Source: Melaminivora sp034675505
GTDB taxonomy: Bacteria > Pseudomonadota > Gammaproteobacteria > Burkholderiales > Burkholderiaceae_C
Assembly (NCBI GenBank): GCA_034675505.1
Contig: JAUCDD010000011.1
Span: forward strand, 62,001 to 126,000
Direction: 5' to 3'
Length of the DNA stretch: 64,000 nucleotides
Part shown: piece by piece, positions 18,124-26,266 of the stretch
Position numbering within the stretch: the first letter of the stretch is position 1
Layout: each line of letters begins with the position of its first letter
Notes under the pieces: model-generated
Database searches by the model: none
The model's input: the letters and a program-made list of their open reading frames with translations, nothing else
What the model was told of the DNA's origin: nothing
Made by a program: the position numbers and the translations under genes

Positions 18124-18165
18124 TTTCCCCGCCCGCCCTCCCACACCCCAGATTAGGAGAACCCC

Positions 18166-18396
18166 ATGGCCGATACCTGGCTGCCCTCGCTCATCACCGA
18201 AACGCCCCAGCAGGGCTTCGAGCTGGCCATCACCCTGAGCCGGCGCGGCGTCAAGTACACCCAGCCCGACCCCGAGGTGCTGCACAAGCTGCGCCCCGAG
18301 TACGCAAACAGCCACGAGGCGCTCACCGCCGCCTCGCAGGTCGTGGCCCTCAACTTCCAGACCGTCGCCGCAGCCAACAACTACTGGCGCACGTAG
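18166..18396 (+). CDS. Conserved hypothetical protein, 76 aa
   Basis: Small soluble protein of 76 residues with no signal peptide or membrane segment. The ATG is preceded by TTAGGAGA, a good ribosome binding site. Mixed charged and helical composition (PEVLHKLRPEYANSHEAL), ending with ANNYWRT. I do not recognise a family or function. Codon use is like the neighbours and the ribosome binding site is good, so the gene is probably real. Element copy D follows 8 bp after the stop. Confidence 0.7.
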   Translation: MADTWLPSLITETPQQGFELAITLSRRGVKYTQPDPEVLHKLRPEYANSHEALTAASQVVALNFQTVAAANNYWRT

Positions 18397-18403
18397 TTTT
18401 CTC

Positions 18404-18460
18404 GCTATACAAGTTGTAGCTGCATGCCGGCGCCCGACCAGGGCGGCCGGCGTTTTTCCT
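18404..18460 (-). repeat. 57-bp dispersed element, copy D
   Basis: On the minus strand it ends with the 17-bp unit GCTACAACTTGTATAGC (18404-18420 on plus). Spacing to the A-rich left end is exact, but the central CCGGC is displaced. It sits 33 bp before the CobW-type gene. Confidence 0.65.
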
Positions 18461-18493
18461 TGAAATGTCCCGGCCCGCACCGAACTGCGCACC

Positions 18494-19567
18494 ATGTCCC
18501 TGATCCCCGTCACCATCCTCACCGGCTTCCTCGGCGCCGGCAAGACCACCCTGCTCAAGCGCGTGCTGACCGAGGCGCACGGCCAAAAGATCGCCGTGAT
18601 CGAGAACGAGTTCGGCGAGGAAAACATCGACAACGACATCCTGGTCACCGACTCGAAAGAGCAGATCGTGCAGATGAGCAACGGCTGCATCTGCTGCACC
18701 ATCCGCGAGGACCTGCGCGAGACGCTGCAGCTGCTGGCCGCCAAGCGGCGCAAGGGGCTGCTGGACTTCGAGCGCGTGGTCATCGAGACCACCGGCCTGG
18801 CCGACCCCGGCCCGGTGGTGCAGACCTTCTTCATGGACGACGAGATCGCCGAGAGCTACCTGGTGGACTCCATCATCACCGTGGTGGACGCCAAGCACGC
18901 CGGCACGCAGCTGGACGAGCGCCAGGAGGCGCGCCGCCAGGTGGGTTTTGCCGACCAGATCTTTTTGTCCAAGACCGACCTGGTCAGCGAGGCCGAGAAG
19001 GACGCGCTGATCCACCGCCTGAAGCACATGAACCCGCGCGCGCCCATCAAGGCGGTGCACTTCGGCGAAGTGCCGCTGGCCGAGGTGCTGGACCTGCGCG
19101 GCTTCAACCTGAACGCGCGGCTGGACATCGACCCGGACTTCCTCAAGGAGGACGACGGGCACGAGCACGGGCACGTGCATGACGAGCACTGCGGCCACGA
19201 GCACCACGGCCACGAGCACGACCACGAGCACGGCGAGCACTGCAGCCACCCGCACCACCACCATCACGACGACGACGTGAAGAGCTTCGTCTACCGCGCC
19301 GACCGGCCCTTCGACCCGGCGCGGCTGGAGGACTTCCTGGGCGCCATCGTCAACGTCTACGGCCCGCGCATGCTGCGCTACAAGGGCGTGCTGGACATGC
19401 AGGGCACCAACCGCAAGGTCATCTTCCAGGGCGTGCACCAGCTCATGGGCAGCGACCTGGGGCCCGAATGGGCCGAGGGCGAGCCGCGCGCCAGCCGCAT
19501 GGTGTTCATCGGCATCGACCTGCCGCGCGACATCCTGGAGCAGGGCCTGGCGCAGTGCCTGGCCTAG
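18494..19567 (+). CDS. CobW/YjiA-type G3E GTPase, probable zinc metallochaperone
   Basis: 357-residue GTPase of the COG0523 family, whose members deliver zinc or other metals to target proteins. Walker A is GFLGAGKTTLLKR (~11-23), the metal motif CICC is in NGCICCTIREDL (~62-66), and the guanine motif is SKTD (~158-161). Before the C-terminal CobW_C domain there is a His/Asp/Glu-rich stretch of about 40 residues (~220-260) with two cysteines, a likely metal buffer. Lies upstream of dksA. A Zur-controlled promoter would be expected, but I see no recognisable Zur box. Confidence 0.9.
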   Translation: MSLIPVTILTGFLGAGKTTLLKRVLTEAHGQKIAVIENEFGEENIDNDILVTDSKEQIVQMSNGCICCTIREDLRETLQLLAAKRRKGLLDFERVVIETTGLADPGPVVQTFFMDDEIAESYLVDSIITVVDAKHAGTQLDERQEARRQVGFADQIFLSKTDLVSEAEKDALIHRLKHMNPRAPIKAVHFGEVPLAEVLDLRGFNLNARLDIDPDFLKEDDGHEHGHVHDEHCGHEHHGHEHDHEHGEHCSHPHHHHHDDDVKSFVYRADRPFDPARLEDFLGAIVNVYGPRMLRYKGVLDMQGTNRKVIFQGVHQLMGSDLGPEWAEGEPRASRMVFIGIDLPRDILEQGLAQCLA

Positions 19568-19873
19568 GGCCCGCCAGGCCCATGCCGCAGTGCGCGCGTG
19601 CGGTATGCGCGCGCTGCTGGCCTCGCGCAGGGGGCATCGATACAATCGCGCCCCGGCCGAGGTGCCCCGGGCGGTGAGGGGCTGGCGGCGGCGCCCGGGC
19701 GGGGCTGTCAGGAGCCTGGTTTGTCTGACAGTGCGCACCCCGTCTGGCACTACACTGCCGGCCCGCAAGCGCGGGCACCATCGGCCGGCGCCCGGTGCCA
19801 TGAGGTCACCGTCCCTTTCCCGTCAACCAGCGGCAGCCCCACGGCCGCCGCGCCAGCTTCAAAGATTCAGACC
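19568..19873 (+). other. 306-bp non-coding region upstream of dksA
   Basis: No supportable gene. It holds two -10-like hexamers, TACAAT (19641-19646) and TACACT (19751-19756), without good -35 boxes. A perfect 7-bp inverted repeat CTGTCAG / CTGACAG (19705-19711 and 19725-19731, 13-nt loop) lies between them, and GGCACC/GGTGCC arms lie around 19780. Probably the dksA promoter and a long leader; the hairpin could be an end of the upstream transcript or a regulatory fold. Confidence 0.45.
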
Positions 19874-20365
19874 ATGACTACGACCCTGCAAAAATCTGTG
19901 GCGGCCGCCAAGAAGGATTCCAAGCTGGCCAACAACTGGAAGACCAAGCCGGCCGAGGAACTGACCGACGCCGAAGTGCTCGCCATGCCCGATGCCGAGT
20001 ACATGAATGACAAGCAGATGGCGTTCTTTCGCCACAAGCTGGCGCAGCTCAAGCAGGAAATGCACGAGAACGCCGACGAGACCACCGAGCACCTGCGCGA
20101 GGACACGGTGGTCGTGCCCGACCCCGCCGACCGCGCGACCATCGAGGAAGAGCACGCCCTGGAGCTGCGCACGCGCGACCGCGAGCGCAAGCTGCTCAAG
20201 AAGATCGAGCAGTCGATTGCCCGCATCGACGCGGGCGACTACGGCTACTGCGACGAGACCGGCGAGCCCATCGGCGTCGGCCGCCTGATCGCCCGCCCCA
20301 CGGCCACGCTGTCGCTGGAGGCGCAGCAGCGCCGCGAACTCAAGCAAAAGATGTTCGGTGACTGA
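19874..20365 (+). CDS. dksA: RNA polymerase-binding transcription factor DksA
   Basis: 163-residue DksA/TraR-family protein that binds the RNA polymerase secondary channel and acts with ppGpp. The coiled-coil (~60-130) is followed by the zinc-finger region GYCDETGEPIGVGRL...RPTATLSLEAQQR. Only one of the four zinc cysteines is kept (CDET instead of CxxC, SLEA instead of CxxC), so this form probably folds without zinc, as known for some other DksA variants. ATG at 19874 gives the canonical length; an open frame upstream is not conserved. Confidence 0.92.
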   Translation: MTTTLQKSVAAAKKDSKLANNWKTKPAEELTDAEVLAMPDAEYMNDKQMAFFRHKLAQLKQEMHENADETTEHLREDTVVVPDPADRATIEEEHALELRTRDRERKLLKKIEQSIARIDAGDYGYCDETGEPIGVGRLIARPTATLSLEAQQRRELKQKMFGD

Positions 20366-20388
20366 CCACAGTGGGGCTTTTCCAGGGA

Positions 20389-20415
20389 TTGCGCTGCGCG
20401 TGCGCAGGGCACAAT
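20389..20415 (+). promoter_or_regulatory. Candidate promoter of the STAS-domain gene
   Basis: TTGCGC (20389-20394), 15 bp, CACAAT (20410-20415), then 7 bp to the ATG at 20423. No Shine-Dalgarno sequence is present, so the mRNA may be leaderless. Confidence 0.4.
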
Positions 20416-20422
20416 CCAGCGC

Positions 20423-22234
20423 ATGAGCAAGGAAGAGTCCCCTGCCGGTGCATCGCCGTCCTCGGCGCGTGGCTTGCTGTCCAAGGTGGCGCGCTTCGTG
20501 CGCCACCCCACCGTGAACTGGTCCCAGCTCGATGAGCTGGACGAGGCGCGCGAGAGCCAGTACAGCAAGCAGATGCTCAAGGAAATGATCGAACGCAAGC
20601 GGCGCAACGACTTCGTGCGCCGGCGCGAGTTCGACCAGCTGCGCAAACTGCGCAACCGCGAGGGCGAGCGCGCCCAGCCGCCCGAGGAGCTGTCGGCGCC
20701 CACGTCGTCGTCCTTCCAGACCAGCGTCAGCTCGCCCGACGAGCGTGCCGACACGCTGCGCAAGATCGACGAGATCGAGGCGCAGATGTCGCACCAGTGG
20801 TGGAAGGCCAAGGCCGCCCCGGCCGCCGGCGCTGCGGCGCCCGCGCGCGGCGCAGCCCCCGGCCCGGCCCCGGCGGGTGCCGGCCTGCCGTCGCCCGCCT
20901 CGCAGGCCATGGCGGCCGCCCTGGCCGATTCGCCATTTGCCCAGGGCGAGCACGCCCGCGCCTTTGCCCCCACCGCGCCGCTCAGCCTGCCTGCCGCGCT
21001 GCAAGGCGGCGCCGCCAGTGCGCCGGCGCACCTGGAGCCGCCGCTGGTGCCGCCCGTCCTGGCGCCGGTCCTGGCGCCTGCTGCGGCGGCTGCGCCTGCC
21101 GAGCCGGCGCCCGGCTTCGTGCACGACCCCGACCTGGAAGAGGCCGCCATCCGCTTTGCCAGCGCCGACTACGCCGGCGCCGAATCGGCGCTGCGCGAAG
21201 TGCTGGCCCGGCGCGAGCCCGGCGCCGGCGGGCAGGTGCCCGAGGACGTGCGCAACGTCTGGCTCACCCTGTTCGACCTGTACCGCGCCACCGGCCAGCA
21301 GGACGCCTTCGACCACCTGGCCCTGGACTACGCGGCGCGCTTCCACCGCACCGCGCCGCTGTGGTTCTCGCTGCCCCAGCAACTGGGCCTGCCGGGCCTG
21401 GCCGATGCGCTGGCAACGGCCCCCACCCAGCGTGAGCTGAGCTGGAACGCGCCCGCCGTGCTCGCGCCCCAGTCCGTCGCCAGCCTGCAGGCCTCGCTGG
21501 CGCGTGCCGCGCAGCCCTGGACGCTGGCCTGGAGCCGGCTGGCCGAGATCGAAGCCGCCGCGCTGCCGCTGCTGGCCGAGCTCGTCGAGCGCCTGGCGGA
21601 CGAGCCGGTGCAGCTGCGTTTCGTCGGCGTGCCGGCGCTGCAGGCCGTGCTGCAGGCCAACACGCCATCGGGCGAGCGCGACCGCGACCCGCAGTGGTGG
21701 CGTCTGCGCATGGCGTTGCTGCGCCTGATGGGCCTGCCCGATGACTTCGAGCTGGCGGCGCTGGACTATTGCGTGACCTACGAAGTCTCGCCCCCGTCCT
21801 GGGCCGCGCCGCGCTGCAGCTTCAGCGGCGACGCCGATGCGCTGCCCGGCGGCGAGGACGAGGGCGAGCGCGCCGGCCATGCCGGCGGCCCGGACAGCCA
21901 CCTGTCGTCCATGCACTCGGGCTTCGCCCTGTCGCTGCCCCCGGGCGGCGAGGACGGCCCGCTGCCCTCGCTGGTCGGCCATATCGAGGGCGACGCCAGC
22001 GCCGCGCTGCAGTCCCTGCAGGAGCTGATCCAGCCGGGGCTGCCGCTGGTGGTGGCCTGCGACCAGCTCATCCGCATCGACTTTGCCGCGGGCGGGGGGG
22101 TGCTCAACTGGGCGTCCAGCCAGCAGGCGGCCGGCGCGGTGCTGGAGTTTCGCAACCTGCACCGGCTGGCGGCGGTGTTCTTCAACGTCATCGGCATCAA
22201 CGAACACGCCCGGGTCGCCGCGCGCAGCGACTGA
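20423..22234 (+). CDS. Large hypothetical protein with C-terminal STAS-like domain
   Basis: 603 residues. The N-terminal part (~1-90) is highly charged and helical; a Pro/Ala-rich linker (~90-230) follows; a TPR-like helical segment around EEAAIRFASADYAGAESALREVL (~238-260) is next. The C-terminus (~535-603) looks like a STAS domain (LVVACDQLIRIDFAAGGGVLNWASSQQAAGAVLEFRN is its core, ~550-585). STAS domains serve phospho-switches and lipid-transport partners, but I cannot assign a role here. It lies between dksA and hslV. Confidence 0.75.
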   Translation: MSKEESPAGASPSSARGLLSKVARFVRHPTVNWSQLDELDEARESQYSKQMLKEMIERKRRNDFVRRREFDQLRKLRNREGERAQPPEELSAPTSSSFQTSVSSPDERADTLRKIDEIEAQMSHQWWKAKAAPAAGAAAPARGAAPGPAPAGAGLPSPASQAMAAALADSPFAQGEHARAFAPTAPLSLPAALQGGAASAPAHLEPPLVPPVLAPVLAPAAAAAPAEPAPGFVHDPDLEEAAIRFASADYAGAESALREVLARREPGAGGQVPEDVRNVWLTLFDLYRATGQQDAFDHLALDYAARFHRTAPLWFSLPQQLGLPGLADALATAPTQRELSWNAPAVLAPQSVASLQASLARAAQPWTLAWSRLAEIEAAALPLLAELVERLADEPVQLRFVGVPALQAVLQANTPSGERDRDPQWWRLRMALLRLMGLPDDFELAALDYCVTYEVSPPSWAAPRCSFSGDADALPGGEDEGERAGHAGGPDSHLSSMHSGFALSLPPGGEDGPLPSLVGHIEGDASAALQSLQELIQPGLPLVVACDQLIRIDFAAGGGVLNWASSQQAAGAVLEFRNLHRLAAVFFNVIGINEHARVAARSD

Positions 22235-22302
22235 GAGCATGAACAGGCTCTGAGCCCGGGCCGGGCTTGCAAACGCCGGCCCGCGCCCCAACTCCACGCA
22301 CC

Positions 22303-22851
22303 ATGGAACAGTTTCACGGCACCACCATCTTGAGCGTGCGGCGCACGCTGGCCGACGGCAGCGTCCAGGTAGCCCTGGGCGGCGACGGGCAGGTCACCCT
22401 GGGCAACATCGTCGTCAAGGGCACGGCGCGCAAGGTGCGCCGCCTGCACCACGGCAAGGTGCTGGCCGGTTTCGCCGGCGCCACCGCCGACGCCTTCACG
22501 CTGTTCGAGCGCTTCGAGGCCAAGCTGGACAAGCACCAGGGCCACCTGATGCGCGCCGCCATCGAGCTCACCAAGGACTGGCGCACCGACCGCGTGCTGC
22601 GCCGCCTGGAGGCGATGCTGGCCGTGGCCGATGCCAGCGCCTCGCTGATCATCACCGGCAACGGCGACGTGCTGGAGCCCGAGCAGGGCATCGTGGCCAT
22701 AGGCTCGGGCGGCGCCTATGCCCACGCGGCGGCGCACGCGCTGCTGGCCAACACCGGGCTGGGGGCGCAGGAGATCGTCAAGAAATCGCTGGAGATTGCC
22801 GGCGAGCTGTGCATCTACACCAACATGCACCACACCATCGAGACCCTCTGA
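22303..22851 (+). CDS. hslV: ATP-dependent protease subunit HslV
   Basis: Proteasome-like peptidase of 182 residues that forms double hexamers capped by HslU. The N-terminal threonine nucleophile is Thr7 in MEQFHGTTILSVRR after a six-residue propeptide. GDGQVTLGN, KVRRLHHGKV, GFAGATADAFTLFE and the C-terminal IYTNMHHTIETL match the family closely. ATG at 22303 gives this canonical start; an upstream in-frame start at 22267 would make an unlikely propeptide. Pairs with hslU about 100 bp downstream, across element copy E. Confidence 0.96.
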   Translation: MEQFHGTTILSVRRTLADGSVQVALGGDGQVTLGNIVVKGTARKVRRLHHGKVLAGFAGATADAFTLFERFEAKLDKHQGHLMRAAIELTKDWRTDRVLRRLEAMLAVADASASLIITGNGDVLEPEQGIVAIGSGGAYAHAAAHALLANTGLGAQEIVKKSLEIAGELCIYTNMHHTIETL

Positions 22852-22864
22852 GGGCTCCTGGTTT

Positions 22865-22921
22865 GCTCAGTTTTTCATAGCTAGGTGCCGGCTGTTGACG
22901 CCGGCATCCGGGCGATTTGAC
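22865..22921 (-). repeat. 57-bp dispersed element, copy E
   Basis: Minus orientation. The 17-bp unit (plus strand GCTCAGTTTTTCATAGC, 22865-22881), 18 bp, GCCGG at 22900-22904, 17 bp, then ATAAAACC. Occupies most of the hslV-hslU gap. Confidence 0.8.
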
Positions 22922-22948
22922 CTATAAAACCTTCCGCCAGGCCCCAGC

Positions 22949-24268
22949 ATGTCCCTTTCCATGACCCCGCAGGAGATCGTCTCCGAACTCGACCGCCACA
23001 TCGTCGGCCAGGCCGGAGCCAAGCGTGCGGTGGCGATTGCCCTGCGCAACCGCTGGCGCCGCCAGCAGGTGCAGGCCGACCTGCGCCAGGAGATCACGCC
23101 GAAGAACATCCTGATGATCGGCCCCACCGGCGTCGGCAAGACCGAGATCGCGCGGCGCCTGGCGCGCCTGGCCGACGCGCCCTTCATCAAGGTCGAGGCG
23201 ACCAAGTTCACCGAGGTCGGCTACGTCGGCAAGGACGTGGACTCCATCGTGCGCGACCTGGTCGAGGTGGCAGTCAAGCAAACGCGCGAGGCCGACATGA
23301 AAAAGATGCGCGCGCGCGCCGAGGACGCCGCCGAGGAGCGCATCCTGGACGTGCTGCTGCCGCCGGCGCGCGGCGCCGAGGCCGGCGAGGGCAACCCCAC
23401 GCGCCAGGCGTTCCGCAAGAAGCTGCGCGAGGGGCAGCTCGATGACAAGGACATCGAGATCGACCTGGCCGACGCCCGCCCGGCCATGGAAATCATGGGG
23501 CCGGCCGGCATGGAGGAGATGGCCGAGCAGCTGCGCGGCGTGTTCAGCCAGATGGGGCAGGAGCGCCGGCGCACGCGCCGCCTGAAGGTGGCCGAGGCGC
23601 TGCGCCTGCTGGCCGACGAGGAGGCCGCCCGGCTGGTCAACGAGGACGAGGTGCGCGCGCGGGCGCTGCAAAGCGCCGAGCAAAACGGCATCGTCTTCAT
23701 CGACGAGATCGACAAGGTCGCCGCGCGCCAGGAATCGGGCGGGGCGGAAGTCTCGCGCCAGGGCGTGCAGCGCGACCTGCTGCCGCTGGTGGAGGGCACC
23801 TCGGTGTCCACCAAGTACGGCCCGGTCAAGACCGACCACATGCTGTTCATCGCCTCGGGCGCCTTCCATCTGGCCAAGCCCAGCGACCTGATCCCCGAGC
23901 TGCAGGGGCGCTTCCCGATCCGGGTCGAGCTCACGTCGCTGTCGGTGCAGGACTTCGAGGCCATCCTGACGCAGACCCACGCCTCGCTCACGCGCCAGTA
24001 CCAGGCGCTGCTGGCCACCGAAGGCGTGCAGCTGGCCTTCACCCCCGAGGGCATCACGCGGCTGGCGCACATCGCCTGCGACGTCAACGAGCGCACCGAA
24101 AACATCGGCGCGCGCCGCCTGTCCACCGTCATGGAGCGGTTGCTGGATGAGGTGAGCTTCGACGCCGCGCACCGCGCGGGCCAGACCGTGACCATAGACG
24201 CCGCCTACGTGGACGACCGCCTGGCCGGCCTGAGCCGCGATGAGGACTTGTCCCGATACATCCTGTGA
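22949..24268 (+). CDS. hslU: HslU ATPase / unfoldase subunit
   Basis: AAA+ unfoldase of 439 residues that feeds substrates to HslV. Walker A is GPTGVGKTEIARRLA (~55-69), preceded by the RNRWRRQQV region. Walker B is in IVFIDEIDK (~247-255). The I-domain lies between (~105-230). The C-terminal LSRYIL tail, which inserts into HslV, is intact. Start ATG at 22949, though GTCCC follows and the ribosome binding site is weak (CCAGG). Followed by a strong terminator. Confidence 0.96.
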   Translation: MSLSMTPQEIVSELDRHIVGQAGAKRAVAIALRNRWRRQQVQADLRQEITPKNILMIGPTGVGKTEIARRLARLADAPFIKVEATKFTEVGYVGKDVDSIVRDLVEVAVKQTREADMKKMRARAEDAAEERILDVLLPPARGAEAGEGNPTRQAFRKKLREGQLDDKDIEIDLADARPAMEIMGPAGMEEMAEQLRGVFSQMGQERRRTRRLKVAEALRLLADEEAARLVNEDEVRARALQSAEQNGIVFIDEIDKVAARQESGGAEVSRQGVQRDLLPLVEGTSVSTKYGPVKTDHMLFIASGAFHLAKPSDLIPELQGRFPIRVELTSLSVQDFEAILTQTHASLTRQYQALLATEGVQLAFTPEGITRLAHIACDVNERTENIGARRLSTVMERLLDEVSFDAAHRAGQTVTIDAAYVDDRLAGLSRDEDLSRYIL

Positions 24269-24332
24269 TGCCTTGCCGGCGGGCTGCCTGCCCCGGTTAG
24301 ACAGTACTTGCACATACGCGCCTAAGTGACTG

Positions 24333-24368
24333 GCCGGCAAGGGTTTTCCTTGCCGGCTTCGTTTTTTT
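24333..24368 (+). terminator. Intrinsic terminator after hslU
   Basis: Perfect 10-bp stem GCCGGCAAGG / CCTTGCCGGC (24333-24342 and 24348-24357) with a 5-nt loop, followed by CTTCG-like bases and a run of seven T. It separates hslVU from the dcw cluster. Confidence 0.92.
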
Positions 24369-24442
24369 CCGGCACCTAACCCCTTGATTTGATTGAGCCT
24401 GTCCTGGCGGGTGGGCGGCTTGTCGGGTTGGCGATTCCTGCT

Positions 24443-24480
24443 AAAGTGCAAGAAAGTGCCAAGAAGTGGGAAAAAGTGCC
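24443..24480 (+). promoter_or_regulatory. MraZ operator with four phased repeats
   Basis: Four copies of AGTGC/AGTGG at 24445, 24455, 24465 and 24475, exactly 10 bp apart, with A-rich spacers. MraZ of other bacteria binds direct repeats of a TGGG-type pentamer spaced by 5 nt upstream of its own operon, so this is the likely autoregulatory site. A possible -35/-10 pair, TTGTCG (24420-24425) and TAAAGT (24442-24447), would place the repeats at and just after the -10. Confidence 0.85.
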
Positions 24481-24554
24481 CCCGGTGCGTTTTCTCTTGA
24501 TTTTCCTGTTCTCCATGCCGGGCCGGCCACATCTGACCGAGGGGTTCATCTTCC

Positions 24555-24971
24555 GTGTTCCAAGGGGCGTCATCGCTGAGTCTGGATGCCAAGGGGCGCC
24601 TGTCCGTGCCGACCCGGCACCGCGAGGCCCTGGGCGCGCAGATCACGCTCACCAAGCACCCCGAGGGCTGCCTGATGGTCTTTCCGCAGGCCGAGTGGGA
24701 GCGCTTTCGCGATCGCATCGCCCAGCTGCCCCTGTCGGCCCAGTGGTGGAAGCGCATCTTCCTGGGCAACGCCATGGAAGTGGAGCTGGACGGCACCGGC
24801 CGGGCCCTGGTATCGCCCGAGCTGCGGGCCGCCGCCGGCCTGGGCCGGGACGCCGTGCTGCTGGGCATGGGCACGCACCTGGAACTGTGGGACAGGGCGA
24901 CCTACGAAGCCAAGGAAGCCGAGGCGCTGCAGGCAGCGATGCCCGAGGTGCTCAAGGATTTCTCTTTCTGA
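24555..24971 (+). CDS. mraZ: Transcriptional regulator MraZ
   Basis: 138-residue AbrB-like double SpoVT domain protein, first gene of the dcw cluster. FQGASSLSLDAKGRLSVPTRHRE at the N-terminus and the second repeat (VELDGTGRALVSPELRAAAGL) are family hallmarks. GTG start at 24555 gives the normal N-terminus. It represses or modulates its own operon through the repeats upstream. Confidence 0.95.
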   Translation: MFQGASSLSLDAKGRLSVPTRHREALGAQITLTKHPEGCLMVFPQAEWERFRDRIAQLPLSAQWWKRIFLGNAMEVELDGTGRALVSPELRAAAGLGRDAVLLGMGTHLELWDRATYEAKEAEALQAAMPEVLKDFSF

Positions 24972-24984
24972 ACGGGGCGCAGCC

Positions 24985-25911
24985 ATGAACCCGCCCCAGG
25001 GGCATACCACGGTGCTGCTGCACGAGGCGGCCGACGCAATGCTCGGCGGCCCGCTGGGCGCCAGCGGCTGTTTCGTCGACGGCACCTTCGGGCGCGGCGG
25101 GCATTCGCGGCTGCTGCTGGAGCGGCTGGCGCCACAGGCGCGCCTGGTGGCCTTCGACCGCGATCCGCAGGCCATCGACGAGGCCGCCCGCGTGGACGAC
25201 CCGCGCTTTGCCATCCGCCACGAAGCCTTTTCCGGCCTGGGCGGGCTGCCTGCCGGCAGCGTCAGCGGGGTGCTGCTGGACCTGGGCGTGAGTTCGCCGC
25301 AGATCGACACGCCCGAGCGCGGGTTCAGCTTTCGATTCGACGGCCCGCTGGACATGCGCATGGACACCACGCGCGGGCGCAGCGTGGCCGACTGGCTGGC
25401 GCAGGCCGAAGCGGCGCAGATAGCGGAGGTGATACGTGACTACGGCGAAGAACGGTTTGCTGGCCCCATTGCAAAGGCGATTGTTGCTTGGCGCACGCAG
25501 CAGGGACCGATCACGACAACCGCCCAGCTGGCCGACCTCGTGGCTGGCACGGTCAAGACCCGCGAGCCTGGCCAGCATCCCGCCACACGCACCTTTCAGG
25601 CTTTTCGGATTTACATCAACGCCGAGCTGGAAGAGCTGCGCCAGGCGTTGACGGCCAGCCTGCGCGTGCTGGCGCCTGGCGGGCGCCTGGTGGTCATCAG
25701 CTTTCATTCGCTGGAAGACCGCATCGTCAAGCAATTCATCGCCCTGCATGCCAAGGAGGTCTATGACCGGCGCGCGCCGTTTGCGCCGCCCCAGCCCATG
25801 CGGCTGGCGTCGCTGGGGCGCACCAAGCCCGGCGCGGCCGAAGTGGCGGCCAACCCGCGCGCGCGCAGCGCCGTGATGCGCGTGGCCGAACGCACGCAGG
25901 CGGCGGCATGA
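24985..25911 (+). CDS. rsmH: 16S rRNA (cytosine1402-N4)-methyltransferase
   Basis: SAM-dependent methyltransferase of 308 residues (formerly MraW) that methylates C1402 in the ribosomal P site. HTTVLLHEAADAML, VDGTFGRGGHSRLLL (SAM loop, ~31-45) and the C-terminal VVISFHSLEDRIVKQF (~234-249) are all present. 13 bp after mraZ. The segment around AQIAEVIRDYGEERF is AT-richer than its surroundings, but its protein sequence is family-typical. Confidence 0.96.
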   Translation: MNPPQGHTTVLLHEAADAMLGGPLGASGCFVDGTFGRGGHSRLLLERLAPQARLVAFDRDPQAIDEAARVDDPRFAIRHEAFSGLGGLPAGSVSGVLLDLGVSSPQIDTPERGFSFRFDGPLDMRMDTTRGRSVADWLAQAEAAQIAEVIRDYGEERFAGPIAKAIVAWRTQQGPITTTAQLADLVAGTVKTREPGQHPATRTFQAFRIYINAELEELRQALTASLRVLAPGGRLVVISFHSLEDRIVKQFIALHAKEVYDRRAPFAPPQPMRLASLGRTKPGAAEVAANPRARSAVMRVAERTQAAA

Positions 25912-25960
25912 GCGCGCGCACGGCGGCCTCCTGCGCCCACGCGGCAGCTGGGGTGCGGGC

Positions 25961-26266
25961 ATGACCCGGGTCAGCGTGCTGCTGCTGCTGGCCGTCATGG
26001 CCAGCGCCATGCTGCTGGTGCACAGCCAGTACGAGTCGCGGCGCCTGTACAGCAGCATGCACCGCGCGCTGGCCGAGGCGCGCGTGCTGGCGACCGAGCA
26101 GCAGCGCCTGCAGGTCGAGCGGCGCGCCCAGTCCACGCCGCTGCGCGTGGAGCGCCTGGCACGCGACCGGCTGAACATGCGCATGGCCACGCCCGCCATT
26201 ACGCAGTGGGTGGGCGACGACGGCGCCGACCCCGCGGCGCGCGCCCCCGCCAGGAGCGCGCCATGA
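25961..26266 (+). CDS. ftsL: Cell division protein FtsL
   Basis: Bitopic divisome protein of 101 residues: a short cytoplasmic end, one membrane helix (~4-20) and a periplasmic coiled-coil (~28-75, LAEARVLATEQQRLQVERRAQ). Forms the FtsQLB complex. The position between rsmH and ftsI is decisive, since the family diverges in sequence. The ATG at 25961 comes 50 bp after rsmH; its stop overlaps the ftsI start as ATGA. Confidence 0.88.
   Translation: MTRVSVLLLLAVMASAMLLVHSQYESRRLYSSMHRALAEARVLATEQQRLQVERRAQSTPLRVERLARDRLNMRMATPAITQWVGDDGADPAARAPARSAP

Noticed and set aside
25418..25510. AT-richer stretch inside rsmH considered as another dispersed element
   Set aside because: It lacks the 17+5+18+17 layout, and its protein sequence (VIRDYGEERFA) is typical of the RsmH family.
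25908..25963. Short frame starting at the rsmH stop (ATGAGC...) as an earlier gene before ftsL
   Set aside because: It is only 18 codons and ends at the ftsL start; ftsL from 25961 has the right size and layout.
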